Of a stretch of DNA of 64,000 nt, positions 19,575 to 27,530 are shown piece by piece. The DNA lies in assembly GCF_023518235.1 (NCBI RefSeq), contig NZ_CP090423.1, positions 3,861,001-3,925,000 on the forward strand, in the 5' to 3' direction. The notes beneath the pieces are model-generated. The model did not search any database. It saw only the letters and a program-made list of their open reading frames with translations, and was not told the origin of the DNA. Each line of letters begins with the position of its first letter. The first letter of the stretch is position 1. A program made the translations under genes and the position numbers. The stretch comes from Stenotrophomonas maltophilia. GTDB lineage: Bacteria > Pseudomonadota > Gammaproteobacteria > Xanthomonadales > Xanthomonadaceae.

Positions 19575-20000
19575 ATGGCAGACAACGGCAACATGACGAT
19601 CACACCCAGGGCCTTGTATATCGCAGGCGCCGTGGGTGTGCTGATCAGCGTACTGGCGTGGTCGGTGGAATGGAGCGGGCTGGCCTATGTCTGCCCGTAC
19701 TGCCGCGTGCAGCGCACGGTCATCGGCGTGCTGGGCGTGCTGCTGCTGTTCGCGCGGCCTGGCCGCATCGTGGTGCCGTGGCTTGCCTACACGTGCGGCG
19801 GTTTCGCCTTCGTGGTGGCAGCGATGCAGCACTTCAACGGCTGGAAGCGCATTTCTGCCGGGGAATTCAGCCTCAATGCGCAGTGGTACATCGACCCGTG
19901 GCTGCTGTCCGGCTGCGCAATGCTGATCCTGGTGGCGCAGCTGATGCTGGTGCAGGTGGCCTGCCAACGCCCGCTGCATTCCCGGATGGAGGTCCGCTGA
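19575..20000 (+). CDS. Small membrane protein with DsbB-like CPYC-x-x-QR motif
   Basis: A 141-residue protein with four predicted membrane segments (about 12-30, 46-60, 64-83, 108-130). After the first segment it has C40-P-Y-C43-R-V-Q-R, matching the CxxC-x-x-QR motif at the start of DsbB, which re-oxidises DsbA and passes electrons to quinone. The second cysteine pair of DsbB, in the second periplasmic loop, is absent; only C114 remains near the fourth segment. So it may be a simplified or diverged quinone-linked thiol oxidoreductase, or may just share the fold. AGGGA precedes ATG 19575. Its stop overlaps the next start (TGATG), so the two genes are coupled. Confidence 0.6.
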   Translation: MADNGNMTITPRALYIAGAVGVLISVLAWSVEWSGLAYVCPYCRVQRTVIGVLGVLLLFARPGRIVVPWLAYTCGGFAFVVAAMQHFNGWKRISAGEFSLNAQWYIDPWLLSGCAMLILVAQLMLVQVACQRPLHSRMEVR

Positions 20001-20686
20001 TGCGCAGTTCCTGCCTGTGGTTGGTTTTCTTCCTCCTCCCCAGTGTGGCGGTCGCTGCGTCCGACGACGCTGTTTCGCCCAGGCGCCCGTCAGTGGAAAC
20101 CCTGCAGCGCCTGATCGTGGACAAGGCGCCGCAGACACGCGTGGAAGCGCCGGACAGCGAGCGCATCACCGCGCGCCGCATCGATATCGTCGACGAGCAG
20201 GGCGTGATCCGCATGACGTTGTCCGGCAAGACGCCGGCGCCGATCATCGACGGCATCCAGTACAAGCGCGCCTTCAACGTGGCCGGCATGGTGCTGTACG
20301 ACGACAAGGGCAGCGAGCGCGGTGGCTTCGGCACCGCCGATGTCGACGGTGGCATGGCGGTGCTGGCGCTGGATCATCCGGCCATGGATGCGATCGGGTG
20401 GCGGGTGTCACCCGGCGGGCAGGTGAGCTTTTCGATCAACCAGGCGCCGAAGCTGATCCGCGAGCCGGCGCTCGACAACAAGCTGATTCCCGGCGTGCAG
20501 GCACCGACCCGTATCGGCCTGGTGGTCGGCGCCGATGGCACGCCGGCCATTGCGCTGAACGACAAGGCCGACCGCACCCGCCTGCGCCTGACGGTCACCG
20601 CCGAAGGCTATGGCGCGATCGAATTCCTTGATGCGCAGGGCAAGGTGATCCACACCTTGGCACCGGAGGCCGAGCTGCGTCGCTGA
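20000..20686 (+). CDS. Secreted hypothetical protein coupled to the DsbB-like gene
   Basis: A 228-residue protein with a clear signal peptide (MRSSCLWLVFFLLPSVAVAA, cleavage near 20). The mature part contains repeated beta-hairpin-like stretches of the form I-D-I-V-D-E-Q-G-V-I-R-M-T-L-S-G, GMVLYDDKGSERGGFG, RIGLVVGADGTPAIALND and EFLDAQGKVIHTL, each with a central D-x-x-G turn. This looks like a beta-propeller or beta-sandwich surface domain; I do not recognise the family. There is no Cys in the mature part, so it is probably not a disulfide substrate. ATG overlaps the upstream stop by one base. Confidence 0.65.
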   Translation: MRSSCLWLVFFLLPSVAVAASDDAVSPRRPSVETLQRLIVDKAPQTRVEAPDSERITARRIDIVDEQGVIRMTLSGKTPAPIIDGIQYKRAFNVAGMVLYDDKGSERGGFGTADVDGGMAVLALDHPAMDAIGWRVSPGGQVSFSINQAPKLIREPALDNKLIPGVQAPTRIGLVVGADGTPAIALNDKADRTRLRLTVTAEGYGAIEFLDAQGKVIHTLAPEAELRR

Positions 20687-20710
20687 TACGGTGGCAGGGC
20701 CGGTTGGCGC

Positions 20711-21103
20711 CTAGCCGCGCCGGCCGCGCCCGTCGATGCTGTAGCGCCCGGCGCCGGTGCACGCCAGCAACAGGAAGCCACCGGCCAGGCCCAGGTTCTT
20801 CAGGAACATGATCTGCTGGGTCGCATCGCCGAGGTTGTGGTGGAAGACGAACGCGGTGACCAGGCTGAAGCCGGCCAGCACGATGGCGACCAGCCGGGTC
20901 TGGAAGCCGAACAGGATGCACAGGCCGCTGCCGATCTCGAAGATGATGGTCGGCCACAGCAGGATGCCGGGCACGCCCATGGTTTCCATATACCCCTGGG
21001 TGCCGGCCAGATTGCCGAGCTTGCCCAGCCCGGAGACCAGGAACAGCGCCATCAGCAGCAGGCGGGCAAGCAGGTAGGCAAGCGAGTGCGATGAGTGGCT
21101 CAC
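20711..21103 (-). CDS. DoxX family membrane protein
   Basis: A 130-residue inner-membrane protein with four hydrophobic segments. It opens ARLLLMALFLVSGLGKLGN and continues GYMETMGVPG, the DoxX/YphA pattern, with the later FLKNLGLAGGFLLLA segment also typical. DoxX proteins are linked to thiol redox and oxidative-stress systems, but their biochemical role is mostly unproved. It lies 71 nt downstream of the GST gene on the same strand; DoxX-GST neighbours are common and suggest a shared redox or electrophile-detoxifying unit. Confidence 0.88.
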   Translation of the reverse strand: MSHSSHSLAYLLARLLLMALFLVSGLGKLGNLAGTQGYMETMGVPGILLWPTIIFEIGSGLCILFGFQTRLVAIVLAGFSLVTAFVFHHNLGDATQQIMFLKNLGLAGGFLLLACTGAGRYSIDGRGRRG

Positions 21104-21174
21104 GGGAGGTCCTTGCGGATGGCCGACGAACGCGATCGGAGCCCACCGGCGGTGAAGTCTGTGTGTAGGTGAAG

Positions 21175-21816
21175 CTACGCATTCTGGAACACGGCCAGCT
21201 GCGCGGCGAACGCACGCTGGTAGGCGGGGCGCTGCGTTGCGCGCGCCACATACGCGGCCAACGCAGGGTACTCATCGACGATGCCGCTGCTTTTCAGCCG
21301 CAGCAGCACCGAGACCATCATCAGGTCGCCAGCGCTGAACCTTCCGTCAAGCCAGGTGGCAGCGCCCAGCGCCGCCGACAGCTGCGACAGCCGCGTGCGC
21401 ACCCGCTCATCGAGCATCGGCAAGCGCTGCGCATACCAGGGCTGCTCACGCTCCAGCACCCAGGCCATCGAGCGCTCGACGATCGGCGGCTCCACGGTGT
21501 TCAAGGCGGCGAACAGCCACATGATCGCGCGCAGGCGGGCGTCCGGATCGGCCGGAAGCAGACCGGGATGCTGCTCGGCCAGGTGCAGGACGATCGCGCC
21601 GGACTCGAACAGCACCTGCTCGCCCTCCTGCCAGGTGGGAATCTGGCCGAACGGATTGCGGGCCAGATGGGCGGGCTGCTTCATCTGCGCAAAGCTGAGC
21701 AGCTGCACGTCGTAGGCAATGCCCAGTTCCTCCAGCGCCCAGCGCACGCGCATGTCACGGGCCAGACCCTGGCCGCGGTCGGGGGAGGTGGCAAAGGCAG
21801 TGAGTGTCGGGGACAT
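21175..21816 (-). CDS. Glutathione S-transferase family protein
   Basis: A 213-residue two-domain protein: an N-terminal thioredoxin-like domain (about 1-80), with NPFGQIPTW and the ESGAIVLHLAE motif that binds the glutathione gamma-glutamyl part, and a C-terminal helical domain containing FSAGDLMMVSVL. It probably conjugates glutathione to electrophiles; substrate unknown. Start ATG 21816 was chosen because it begins MSPTLTAFATSPDRGQG; the longer frame upstream is non-coding in character. Probably co-transcribed with the DoxX gene downstream. Confidence 0.9.
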   Translation of the reverse strand: MSPTLTAFATSPDRGQGLARDMRVRWALEELGIAYDVQLLSFAQMKQPAHLARNPFGQIPTWQEGEQVLFESGAIVLHLAEQHPGLLPADPDARLRAIMWLFAALNTVEPPIVERSMAWVLEREQPWYAQRLPMLDERVRTRLSQLSAALGAATWLDGRFSAGDLMMVSVLLRLKSSGIVDEYPALAAYVARATQRPAYQRAFAAQLAVFQNA

Positions 21817-21883
21817 CGGTGTGCTCCTGCAGACGGAAGGGCCTGCCCTTGTTGTTCCGACGCGTGACGGTGTCGGGAATCGA

Positions 21884-21909
21884 CAGTGACCACAGTGACC
21901 ACAGTGACC
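21884..21909 (+). repeat. Triple 9-bp tandem repeat cagtgacca
   Basis: Nearly three perfect copies of cagtgacca lie between the divergent GST and small-ORF genes. Possibly a slippage tract or a regulator-binding array. Confidence 0.5.
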
Positions 21910-21998
21910 TGCACCTCGCCTGCACGCGTTCTGCACGCAGGCGCTGTCGCCCATCCCGCAGTCTGCCGGGGTCATCCACAGAGGCAGGCAGGAAAGCC

Positions 21999-22109
21999 AT
22001 GAATACCCCCGGAAAACCGAAGCCCAGCTGGCGCCAGAGAAATGTGCTGATGGGAGCACTCGCTGCCGTGCTGGTGATCGTGCTGATCATTCTCTTCGTG
22101 CCTTGGTGA
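21999..22109 (+). CDS. 36-residue single-pass membrane microprotein
   Basis: MNTPGKPKPSWRQRNVLMGA is followed by a continuous hydrophobic segment (ALAAVLVIVLIILFVPW) and a stop. A ribosome binding site (AGGA, about 6 nt upstream) supports ATG 21999. The positive N-terminus predicts an N-in orientation with the last Trp near the periplasm. No function can be assigned; such proteins often regulate a larger membrane partner or sense membrane stress. It lies divergent from the GST gene and ~190 nt before the four-helix-bundle gene. Confidence 0.55.
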   Translation: MNTPGKPKPSWRQRNVLMGALAAVLVIVLIILFVPW

Positions 22110-22297
22110 CCACGTGAGGTCGCTTTGATGTGAGCCGCACGCGGCTGTGGCGTGAAGCAGTCAGTGCGGGTTGGGTGAAGTGAGGCAGGCATCAATCGCT
22201 GCTCACCCGCGAACCACACCAACGTGTCCACAGTGGTCCCACAGGCAGCGCAGTCAACGCTGCTTTTCTCCCCCGATCCGAAGACAGGAGCAACGCC

Positions 22298-22750
22298 ATG
22301 AGCACCCAGTCCACCATCGAACATCGCCTCAACGACCTGATTGAAATTGCCCGCGACGGCAAGTCGTTCTACGAGGAAGCGGCCACCAAGGTGAAGGATG
22401 CCGAGCTGTCGGCGCTGTTCGTCCGCATCGCCGGCGTCAAGGGCAGGATCGTCGCCGCGCTGAGTGGCTCGGTGGCCGCCAGCGGTGGCAAGCCGGCCGA
22501 GCACGGCACCCTGGTCGGTTCGATGCAGCAGTTCTACGGCAAGGTGCGCGCGGCGTTCGGCGACACCAACTACGGCTATGTGGCCGAACTGGAAGAATCC
22601 GAGGACCGTCTGCTCGGCGCATTCAAGGATGTGCTGAAGGAGAACGATCTGCCGCCGGGGGTGCGCCAGGAAGTCACCCAGCTGCTGCCGGACGTGCAGG
22701 AGTGCCACAACGTGATGCGCGCGCGCAAGCACGCGATGAAGGCGGCCTGA
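22298..22750 (+). CDS. PA2169-type four-helix-bundle protein (DUF2383)
   Basis: A 150-residue, wholly helical protein that begins IEHRLNDLIEIARDGKSFYE and contains EEAATKVKDAELSALFVRIA and ELEESEDRLLGAFKDVL, the layout of the PA2169/DUF2383 family with a ferritin-like four-helix arrangement. Acidic and His residues are present at helix positions (E5/H6-type near the start, E and H near the end), but I cannot confirm a metal site. Related genes are induced by stress and stationary phase. A ribosome binding site (caggagca) precedes ATG 22298. It converges on the autotransporter gene with a terminator between. Confidence 0.85.
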   Translation: MSTQSTIEHRLNDLIEIARDGKSFYEEAATKVKDAELSALFVRIAGVKGRIVAALSGSVAASGGKPAEHGTLVGSMQQFYGKVRAAFGDTNYGYVAELEESEDRLLGAFKDVLKENDLPPGVRQEVTQLLPDVQECHNVMRARKHAMKAA

Positions 22751-22768
22751 TCATCGGGCGCAGGATGT

Positions 22769-22797
22769 AAAAAAGGGGCGGCCCGTGAGGCCGCCCC
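22769..22797 (-). terminator. Terminator of the autotransporter gene
   Basis: ggggcggcc/ggccgcccc (22775-22783 and 22789-22797) form a 9-bp stem with a 5-nt loop; on the minus strand it is followed by six T's. It sits 23 nt past the autotransporter stop and between convergent genes. Confidence 0.9.
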
Positions 22798-22819
22798 AAC
22801 CCGTCAAGGGCAGGTCGTG

Positions 22820-25800
22820 TCAGAAGCGGATCGACCAGCGTGCATTGGCACCATGGTCGCGGCTTTCACTGCCGAACTGGCCGCTGTAGCCCAGTTCCAG
22901 CTGCTGGCGCGGGCTCAACCAGGCCGCCAGGCCGATCTCGGCCACCACCGCGCTGTCGGCAATCGGTGCACCGTTCACCGCAAACGTGGTCGCGCCGTCA
23001 GCGAAGGCCAGGTTGGCCACCTGGCTGCGGTCACCCGAGGCACGGCGATAGCCGACGCCGCCGCGCAGGTGTAGCCAGCTTTCCTGCTGGAACGACGCCT
23101 TCAGGCCCTTGTCGAAGCGCACGCCGGCGGTGGCGATGGTGGTGCCGGTGTCATCCACCTCGCCACGCAGTGCCGCCGCACCGCCGCGTTCGTTGATGCG
23201 CTTGAGGTCCACTTCAACGCGCGCCACCTGCAGGTACGGCTCCAGCCCGGCTTCCGGCCCGCCGAAGCGGTACCCGGCCTCGATGAAGGCCTGGCGGGTG
23301 CGGGCGTCGTAGCGTGCGCTCAGGCTGTCGCTGAAGCCAGCAAAGCCGACTTCACGCGTGCTCTTCACTTCGTGCTGGCTCCATGCCACACCGCCGCGCA
23401 GGCCGAAGCCACCCCAGCTGTGGCTGGCGTAGGCACCGAAATGCGTGTTGTCGATCTTCGACTTGGCGCGACGGTCCTGCTGCTTCACGTCGGTGCGGCC
23501 GGTACCGGCCAGCACACCCAGCTGCCAGCCGGAGACCTCGCGGTCGATGCCGACCAGCAGGCCGTTGCTGTTGGCTTCGGTACGGGCGGTGTTGAAATCA
23601 CCGTCCAGCTTGCCGTTGCCACCGATCGCCTGGACCCAGGCACCGGTCGCATCGCCGGTCTCGGCACCGGGCGCGGCGGCACCGGCACGGCGCGACAGCG
23701 CGGCATCGCGCACATAGCGGCTGCCCTCGACCAGGGCCAGAGCGGTGGCCGGATGCAGCTCGCCACTGAGGCCGTCAAGCACGCCGCCGACCTGCTGCGG
23801 GAACAGCTGGGTGAGCGGCTTGGGCAGGCCCTGGTTGATCGGCAGCAGGTCAGCGGCACCCGCCACTGCGCGCTGGTTGGGGGTGGTGGCAGCGGTAGTC
23901 AGGGAAGCACCGCGGGCAACGTCGATACGCGCACCATTGGCGCCGTAGGCCAGGCTGAACTGCAGGAACGGCGAGAACGCGCTGAAGTCGGTCTTGGCGA
24001 ACTGGCCGCTGACGCCGCCGTCGGCGCGCAGGAAGTTGAACTGTTCGCCGAGGTAGTACACGCCCGGTTCCGGTAGTGCGACCAGAGTACCGCCGAGCGT
24101 GGCGGTGCCGGTGACGTGCAGCTGGTCGCTGCGGCCACCCGGAGCCAGTTCCGCGGCATACACGCCGGTGGCGCCCTGCACGTAGTTGCCGTTGATGGTG
24201 AGTGTGCCGATCGAGTTGCCCGGTGCGATGATGCCGTCCACGCGGGTGGTGCCCAGCGTACCGATGCCCTTCAGCAGGCCGTTGGCGCCGACCGTGGTGG
24301 TGCCGCCGGTCTGGGTGCCGTTGAACGACACCACGCCGCCGTTGACGGTCAGGCTGCTGTTCTTCAGCAGGCCGCTGCTGCTGACCGTACTGACGCCGCC
24401 GCTGGTGTTCAGTGCGGTGGAGACCAGGCTGCCGTTGAGCAGGAACTGGCCGCCCTGCACCTCGACCGCTGAGGTCAGCGTGTTGGTGCCATTCAATTCC
24501 AGCGTGCCGTCGCGCAGCACAGCGCCGTTGAAGCTGTTGTTGCCGCTCAGGCGCAGCCAGCCGATGCCGGACTTGGTCAGCTTGCCGGGGCCGCCGATGT
24601 CATTGGTCCAGTTGTCCCAGGCGTCGCCTTCCCAGACCTTCAGGCCACCGGCTTTCTGGTTCATCACCACGTTGGTGTCCACGCGCAGCGAACCGTAGCC
24701 TTCGATGGCCTTCTTCAGATCGACCATGCCCCAGCCGTAGATTGGATCGATGCCTGCTGCACCCAGGTCGCGCGCGGTGGTCAGCAGCACGTCGCGCACC
24801 TGGGCGTTGTCCAGATACGGGAAGCGCTCCATCAGCAGGCCGAGCGCGCCGGTGATGTGTGGCGCCGCCATCGACGTGCCCGTCTTGGTGCCATAGACGT
24901 ACTGGGTGTTCTCGCTGTCGATGATCAGGCGGACGTAGGCCGAAGTGTTCTCGACGCGGCCCTGGATATCACCGGACACGATGGTGCTCAGGATGTCGGT
25001 ACCGGGAGCCGAGATGCACCAGTTGGCGGCAACGCCGCAGATGCTGGAACTGCCATCGATCACGTAGTCGGTTTCGCCCGCAGCAGCATTGGGCCGGCGG
25101 ACGTTGGCCACTGCCAGCCAGTACGGTTCCAGTTCGGGCTTCCAGCGCGGCATGGCGGCCGTGATTCCGGCGACGGCGCCACTGCCGTTGCCAGCTGACC
25201 ACACTTGGATGAGCGTGGAGCCGGGGGTATCGCCATTGCTGGCGTAGATGCTGCCGTACACGCCGTAGTCGGCACCGATGTTGGCGTACTGCTGGTCCAG
25301 CGCGGCGGCGGTCATGTTGCGCGTGGAGATGCCCCAGCTGTGATTGATGGCGCGCACGCCCTGCGCCTGGATCTGCGCATACATGTCCAGTGTCGCGGCG
25401 TCGTCCGGATCAGTTCGATAGACAGCACGCGGACGGTAGTAGTTGTCCGGATCCAGGCGCCACTCGTAGTAGGTGTCGCCAAACACCCGGGCGGCGGTGA
25501 GGTCTGAACCAAATGCCACGCCGTGCATACCCGTGCCATCGCGGTTGGCACCGATGGTGCCCAGCACATGCGTGCCGTGGTCGGCATAGCTGAAGCCGTA
25601 CGGCTGGCCGGCGGCGATCAGGCGTGCGGCGAGTGCTGCCGGAACGCCGGCGCCGAGACCGTAGTAGTTGTAGCCGGGCTGTTCGCCACGGGTCTGCCCG
25701 CAAGCACCGGCACCTGCGACTACGCCCGGTGTCGCGCAGTCCGCGCCGATGGTGATGCTGGAAGTGTTGCGGCCGGAGAATTCGGGATGGGCCAGTGCCG

Positions 25801-26170
25801 AACCGGAGTCGAACAGCGCCAGGCGCACGCCCTTGCCAGTCAGGCCGCGTGCGTAGGCATGGTCGGCCCCCATCGCAGCCAGGCCCCAATCGGCATTGAA
25901 TTCGTCGCTGCGCCAGCTTGCCGGGTCACCCGGGTTGCCGAGAATGGCGGGGGGAGTCGCCGCAGGGGCAGCGGCCGTCGCTGCGGGTGCCGTGCCGGTG
26001 GCAGGCTGCGCCCACGCAGCCTGCAGCTGGCGCTGCTGCTGCCAGGCATCAAGTGATTCGCTGGCCAGGGCGGGCAGCGCGGTAGCCAGCAGCAGCGAAC
26101 TGGCAACGGCAAGCGCCAGCGGGCGGTGCGACAGGGAGCGGGACGAACGGCCGTACAGCGGGTGATTCAT
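22820..26170 (-). CDS. Autotransporter subtilisin-like serine protease
   Basis: A 1116-residue type V secreted protease. It has a signal peptide (about 1-37, after MNHPLYGRSSRSLSH), a subtilase (S8) passenger with D121 in LFDSGSALAHPEF, H198 in DHGTHVLGTIG and S433 in GTSMAAPHITGAL, and then an autotransporter-associated beta-strand repeat (about 550-660). The C-terminal ~270 residues form the outer-membrane barrel ending in ...RWSIRF, with the terminal Phe needed by BamA. It resembles Neisseria NalP and Serratia Ssp. ATG 26170 was chosen over a longer frame because AAGGAAG lies about 8 nt upstream. It is probably exposed on or released from the cell surface and may cut host or self proteins. 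Confidence 0.95.
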   Translation of the reverse strand: MNHPLYGRSSRSLSHRPLALAVASSLLLATALPALASESLDAWQQQRQLQAAWAQPATGTAPAATAAAPAATPPAILGNPGDPASWRSDEFNADWGLAAMGADHAYARGLTGKGVRLALFDSGSALAHPEFSGRNTSSITIGADCATPGVVAGAGACGQTRGEQPGYNYYGLGAGVPAALAARLIAAGQPYGFSYADHGTHVLGTIGANRDGTGMHGVAFGSDLTAARVFGDTYYEWRLDPDNYYRPRAVYRTDPDDAATLDMYAQIQAQGVRAINHSWGISTRNMTAAALDQQYANIGADYGVYGSIYASNGDTPGSTLIQVWSAGNGSGAVAGITAAMPRWKPELEPYWLAVANVRRPNAAAGETDYVIDGSSSICGVAANWCISAPGTDILSTIVSGDIQGRVENTSAYVRLIIDSENTQYVYGTKTGTSMAAPHITGALGLLMERFPYLDNAQVRDVLLTTARDLGAAGIDPIYGWGMVDLKKAIEGYGSLRVDTNVVMNQKAGGLKVWEGDAWDNWTNDIGGPGKLTKSGIGWLRLSGNNSFNGAVLRDGTLELNGTNTLTSAVEVQGGQFLLNGSLVSTALNTSGGVSTVSSSGLLKNSSLTVNGGVVSFNGTQTGGTTTVGANGLLKGIGTLGTTRVDGIIAPGNSIGTLTINGNYVQGATGVYAAELAPGGRSDQLHVTGTATLGGTLVALPEPGVYYLGEQFNFLRADGGVSGQFAKTDFSAFSPFLQFSLAYGANGARIDVARGASLTTAATTPNQRAVAGAADLLPINQGLPKPLTQLFPQQVGGVLDGLSGELHPATALALVEGSRYVRDAALSRRAGAAAPGAETGDATGAWVQAIGGNGKLDGDFNTARTEANSNGLLVGIDREVSGWQLGVLAGTGRTDVKQQDRRAKSKIDNTHFGAYASHSWGGFGLRGGVAWSQHEVKSTREVGFAGFSDSLSARYDARTRQAFIEAGYRFGGPEAGLEPYLQVARVEVDLKRINERGGAAALRGEVDDTGTTIATAGVRFDKGLKASFQQESWLHLRGGVGYRRASGDRSQVANLAFADGATTFAVNGAPIADSAVVAEIGLAAWLSPRQQLELGYSGQFGSESRDHGANARWSIRF

Positions 26171-26358
26171 CGGACAACTTCCTTGGTTGACGGTCAACAA
26201 CGCCGTTAACGCCAAGGCGCGACAACACCCCCCAGTAGTGTGAAGGAAATTTTATGAACGCGTTAATTTTGCGTGACAGAGGCGTTCACGTGGTCTCCCG
26301 GCGGCCGCTTTACCGTGGGCCGGCCTGGGCTCACCAGGCCTATCAAGGAGTGATATCG

Positions 26359-26559
26359 ATGCGTACTTTCAGGAAAGTGATCGCGGCGGCGGTGTTCGCG
26401 TTGGCCTGTACCGGTTCGGTGGCCGTGGCCGGGCCGGTGGAACCCTGCGACCGGCCGTGCTGGCGGGCCTATCAGGCGTGCCTGTCCACCGGCGGAGATG
26501 CCACCGAGTGCGAGCAGGCGTACAACACCTGTGTGATCGATCTGTGCATGGGCGTGTGA
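26359..26559 (+). CDS. Secreted cysteine-rich 66-residue peptide
   Basis: A signal peptide (1-25, ending SVAVAG) is followed by a ~41-residue mature part with six Cys: C30-x3-C34-x6-C41-x9-C51-x6-C58-x4-C63. The even number and regular spacing suggest three disulfides holding a helical hairpin. GGAG lies 9 nt before ATG 26359; the longer upstream frame is not needed. I recognise no family. It lies divergent from the autotransporter protease (188 bp between starts) and ends at its own terminator, so it is probably a single-gene unit. Confidence 0.7.
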   Translation: MRTFRKVIAAAVFALACTGSVAVAGPVEPCDRPCWRAYQACLSTGGDATECEQAYNTCVIDLCMGV

Positions 26560-26589
26560 GTCGCGCCGGTTGAAGCGGCAAGATGTGGG

Positions 26590-26618
26590 GCCCCGTCAGC
26601 GACGGGGCTCTTCTGTTT
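26590..26618 (+). terminator. Terminator after the Cys-rich peptide gene
   Basis: gccccgtc-agc-gacggggc (26590-26608), an 8-bp stem with a 3-nt loop, is followed by tcttctgttt. It lies 31 nt past the stop of the Cys-rich gene. Confidence 0.75.
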
Positions 26619-26634
26619 CCGTCGAAGGAGTCAC

Positions 26635-26985
26635 ATGGCTGTCAAACGTGTCGTCGCCAACATCGCCACCCCGGACCCGTCACGTGCGGCGGCCTTCTAT
26701 ACCGGTCTGCTGGGCATGCCGGTAGTGATGGACCATGGATGGATCGTCACCCACGGCGGCCAGGGCAACGCGCTGGCCCAGATCAGTTTCGCCAGCGAAG
26801 GCGGCGGCGGTGCACCGGTGCCGGACCTGTCGATCGAGGTGGACGATCTGCAGCAGGTGCTTGACCGCGTGCACGCGGCTGGCATCGCACTGGAATACGG
26901 GCCGGCCGACGAGCCGTGGGGCGTGCGTCGCTTCTTCGTCCGCGATCCGTTCGGGCGCCTGCTCAATATCCTGGCTCACCGCTGA
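26635..26985 (+). CDS. VOC family protein (glyoxalase/dioxygenase fold)
   Basis: A 116-residue protein with the paired beta-alpha-beta-beta-beta modules of the vicinal oxygen chelate fold: IATPDPSRAAAFYTGLLGMPVV at the N-terminus and VRRFFVRDPFGRLLNILAHR at the C-terminus. The usual metal ligands of glyoxalase I are only partly evident, so it could be an antibiotic-binding or other non-enzymatic member. Function is unknown. A ribosome binding site (GAAGGAG) precedes ATG 26635. Confidence 0.85.
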   Translation: MAVKRVVANIATPDPSRAAAFYTGLLGMPVVMDHGWIVTHGGQGNALAQISFASEGGGGAPVPDLSIEVDDLQQVLDRVHAAGIALEYGPADEPWGVRRFFVRDPFGRLLNILAHR

Positions 26986-27014
26986 GCGAGGCAGGCGGCC
27001 CGTCCGTAGCCTGC

Positions 27015-27317
27015 TCAGCCCTGCTGCCGCGGCGAGCGTTCGGCCAGCGGCTCATCGGCCGGTTGTTGCTGTTGCTGCCGCATGCCTGCGTGGCGGGCGT
27101 GACCTCCTTCGCGGCCGATGGCGGCCATGTGCTGGCGGTCGCGGCTGATGGCCTGGCCGCCCTTGCGGCCGGCAAGGCGCGCTTCGGCCGGGCTGAATTC
27201 GTGCGCGTTGCCGGAGGCATGCGCCGCACGGCCGCCCTTGGCGGCGATCGCGCGCTGCTTGTCCTGGTCCATCGAAGCGAAGCCGCGTTGGGAAGTGCCG
27301 CGATGCGGGTCGGCCAT
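27015..27317 (-). CDS. KGG-repeat general stress protein
   Basis: A 100-residue hydrophilic, Gly/Gln/Ala-rich protein with three KGG-type repeats: SMDQDKQRAIAAKGGRAAH, FSPAEARLAGRKGGQA and DRQHMAAIGREGGHAR, plus a glutamine run near the end. This is the con-10/GsiB/YciG pattern of desiccation and starvation stress proteins, thought to be disordered and protective. ATG 27317 (MADPHRGTSQRGF) has GGAGAG about 5 nt upstream and is preferred to an ATG 11 codons earlier. It stands alone, convergent with the VOC gene. Confidence 0.9.
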   Translation of the reverse strand: MADPHRGTSQRGFASMDQDKQRAIAAKGGRAAHASGNAHEFSPAEARLAGRKGGQAISRDRQHMAAIGREGGHARHAGMRQQQQQPADEPLAERSPRQQG

Positions 27318-27530
27318 GGGAACTCTCCAGAGCAGGGAGGAAAGCAGCATCCTTGCCGATGCCCGGCTAAGGCCATGTCCGCGCGGGCGGCGCAGCCTTC
27401 ACGCCACGTCGCAGTCGCGTTCACGCGCCGCTACGGTGGCAAACACAGCGTTGGCGCCGGTGCTATCGCAGATGACCGATGGCTTGCCTAGAATCGCAGC
27501 ATCCCGGTAGTTCCCGGGAGCCTCGAGTGA

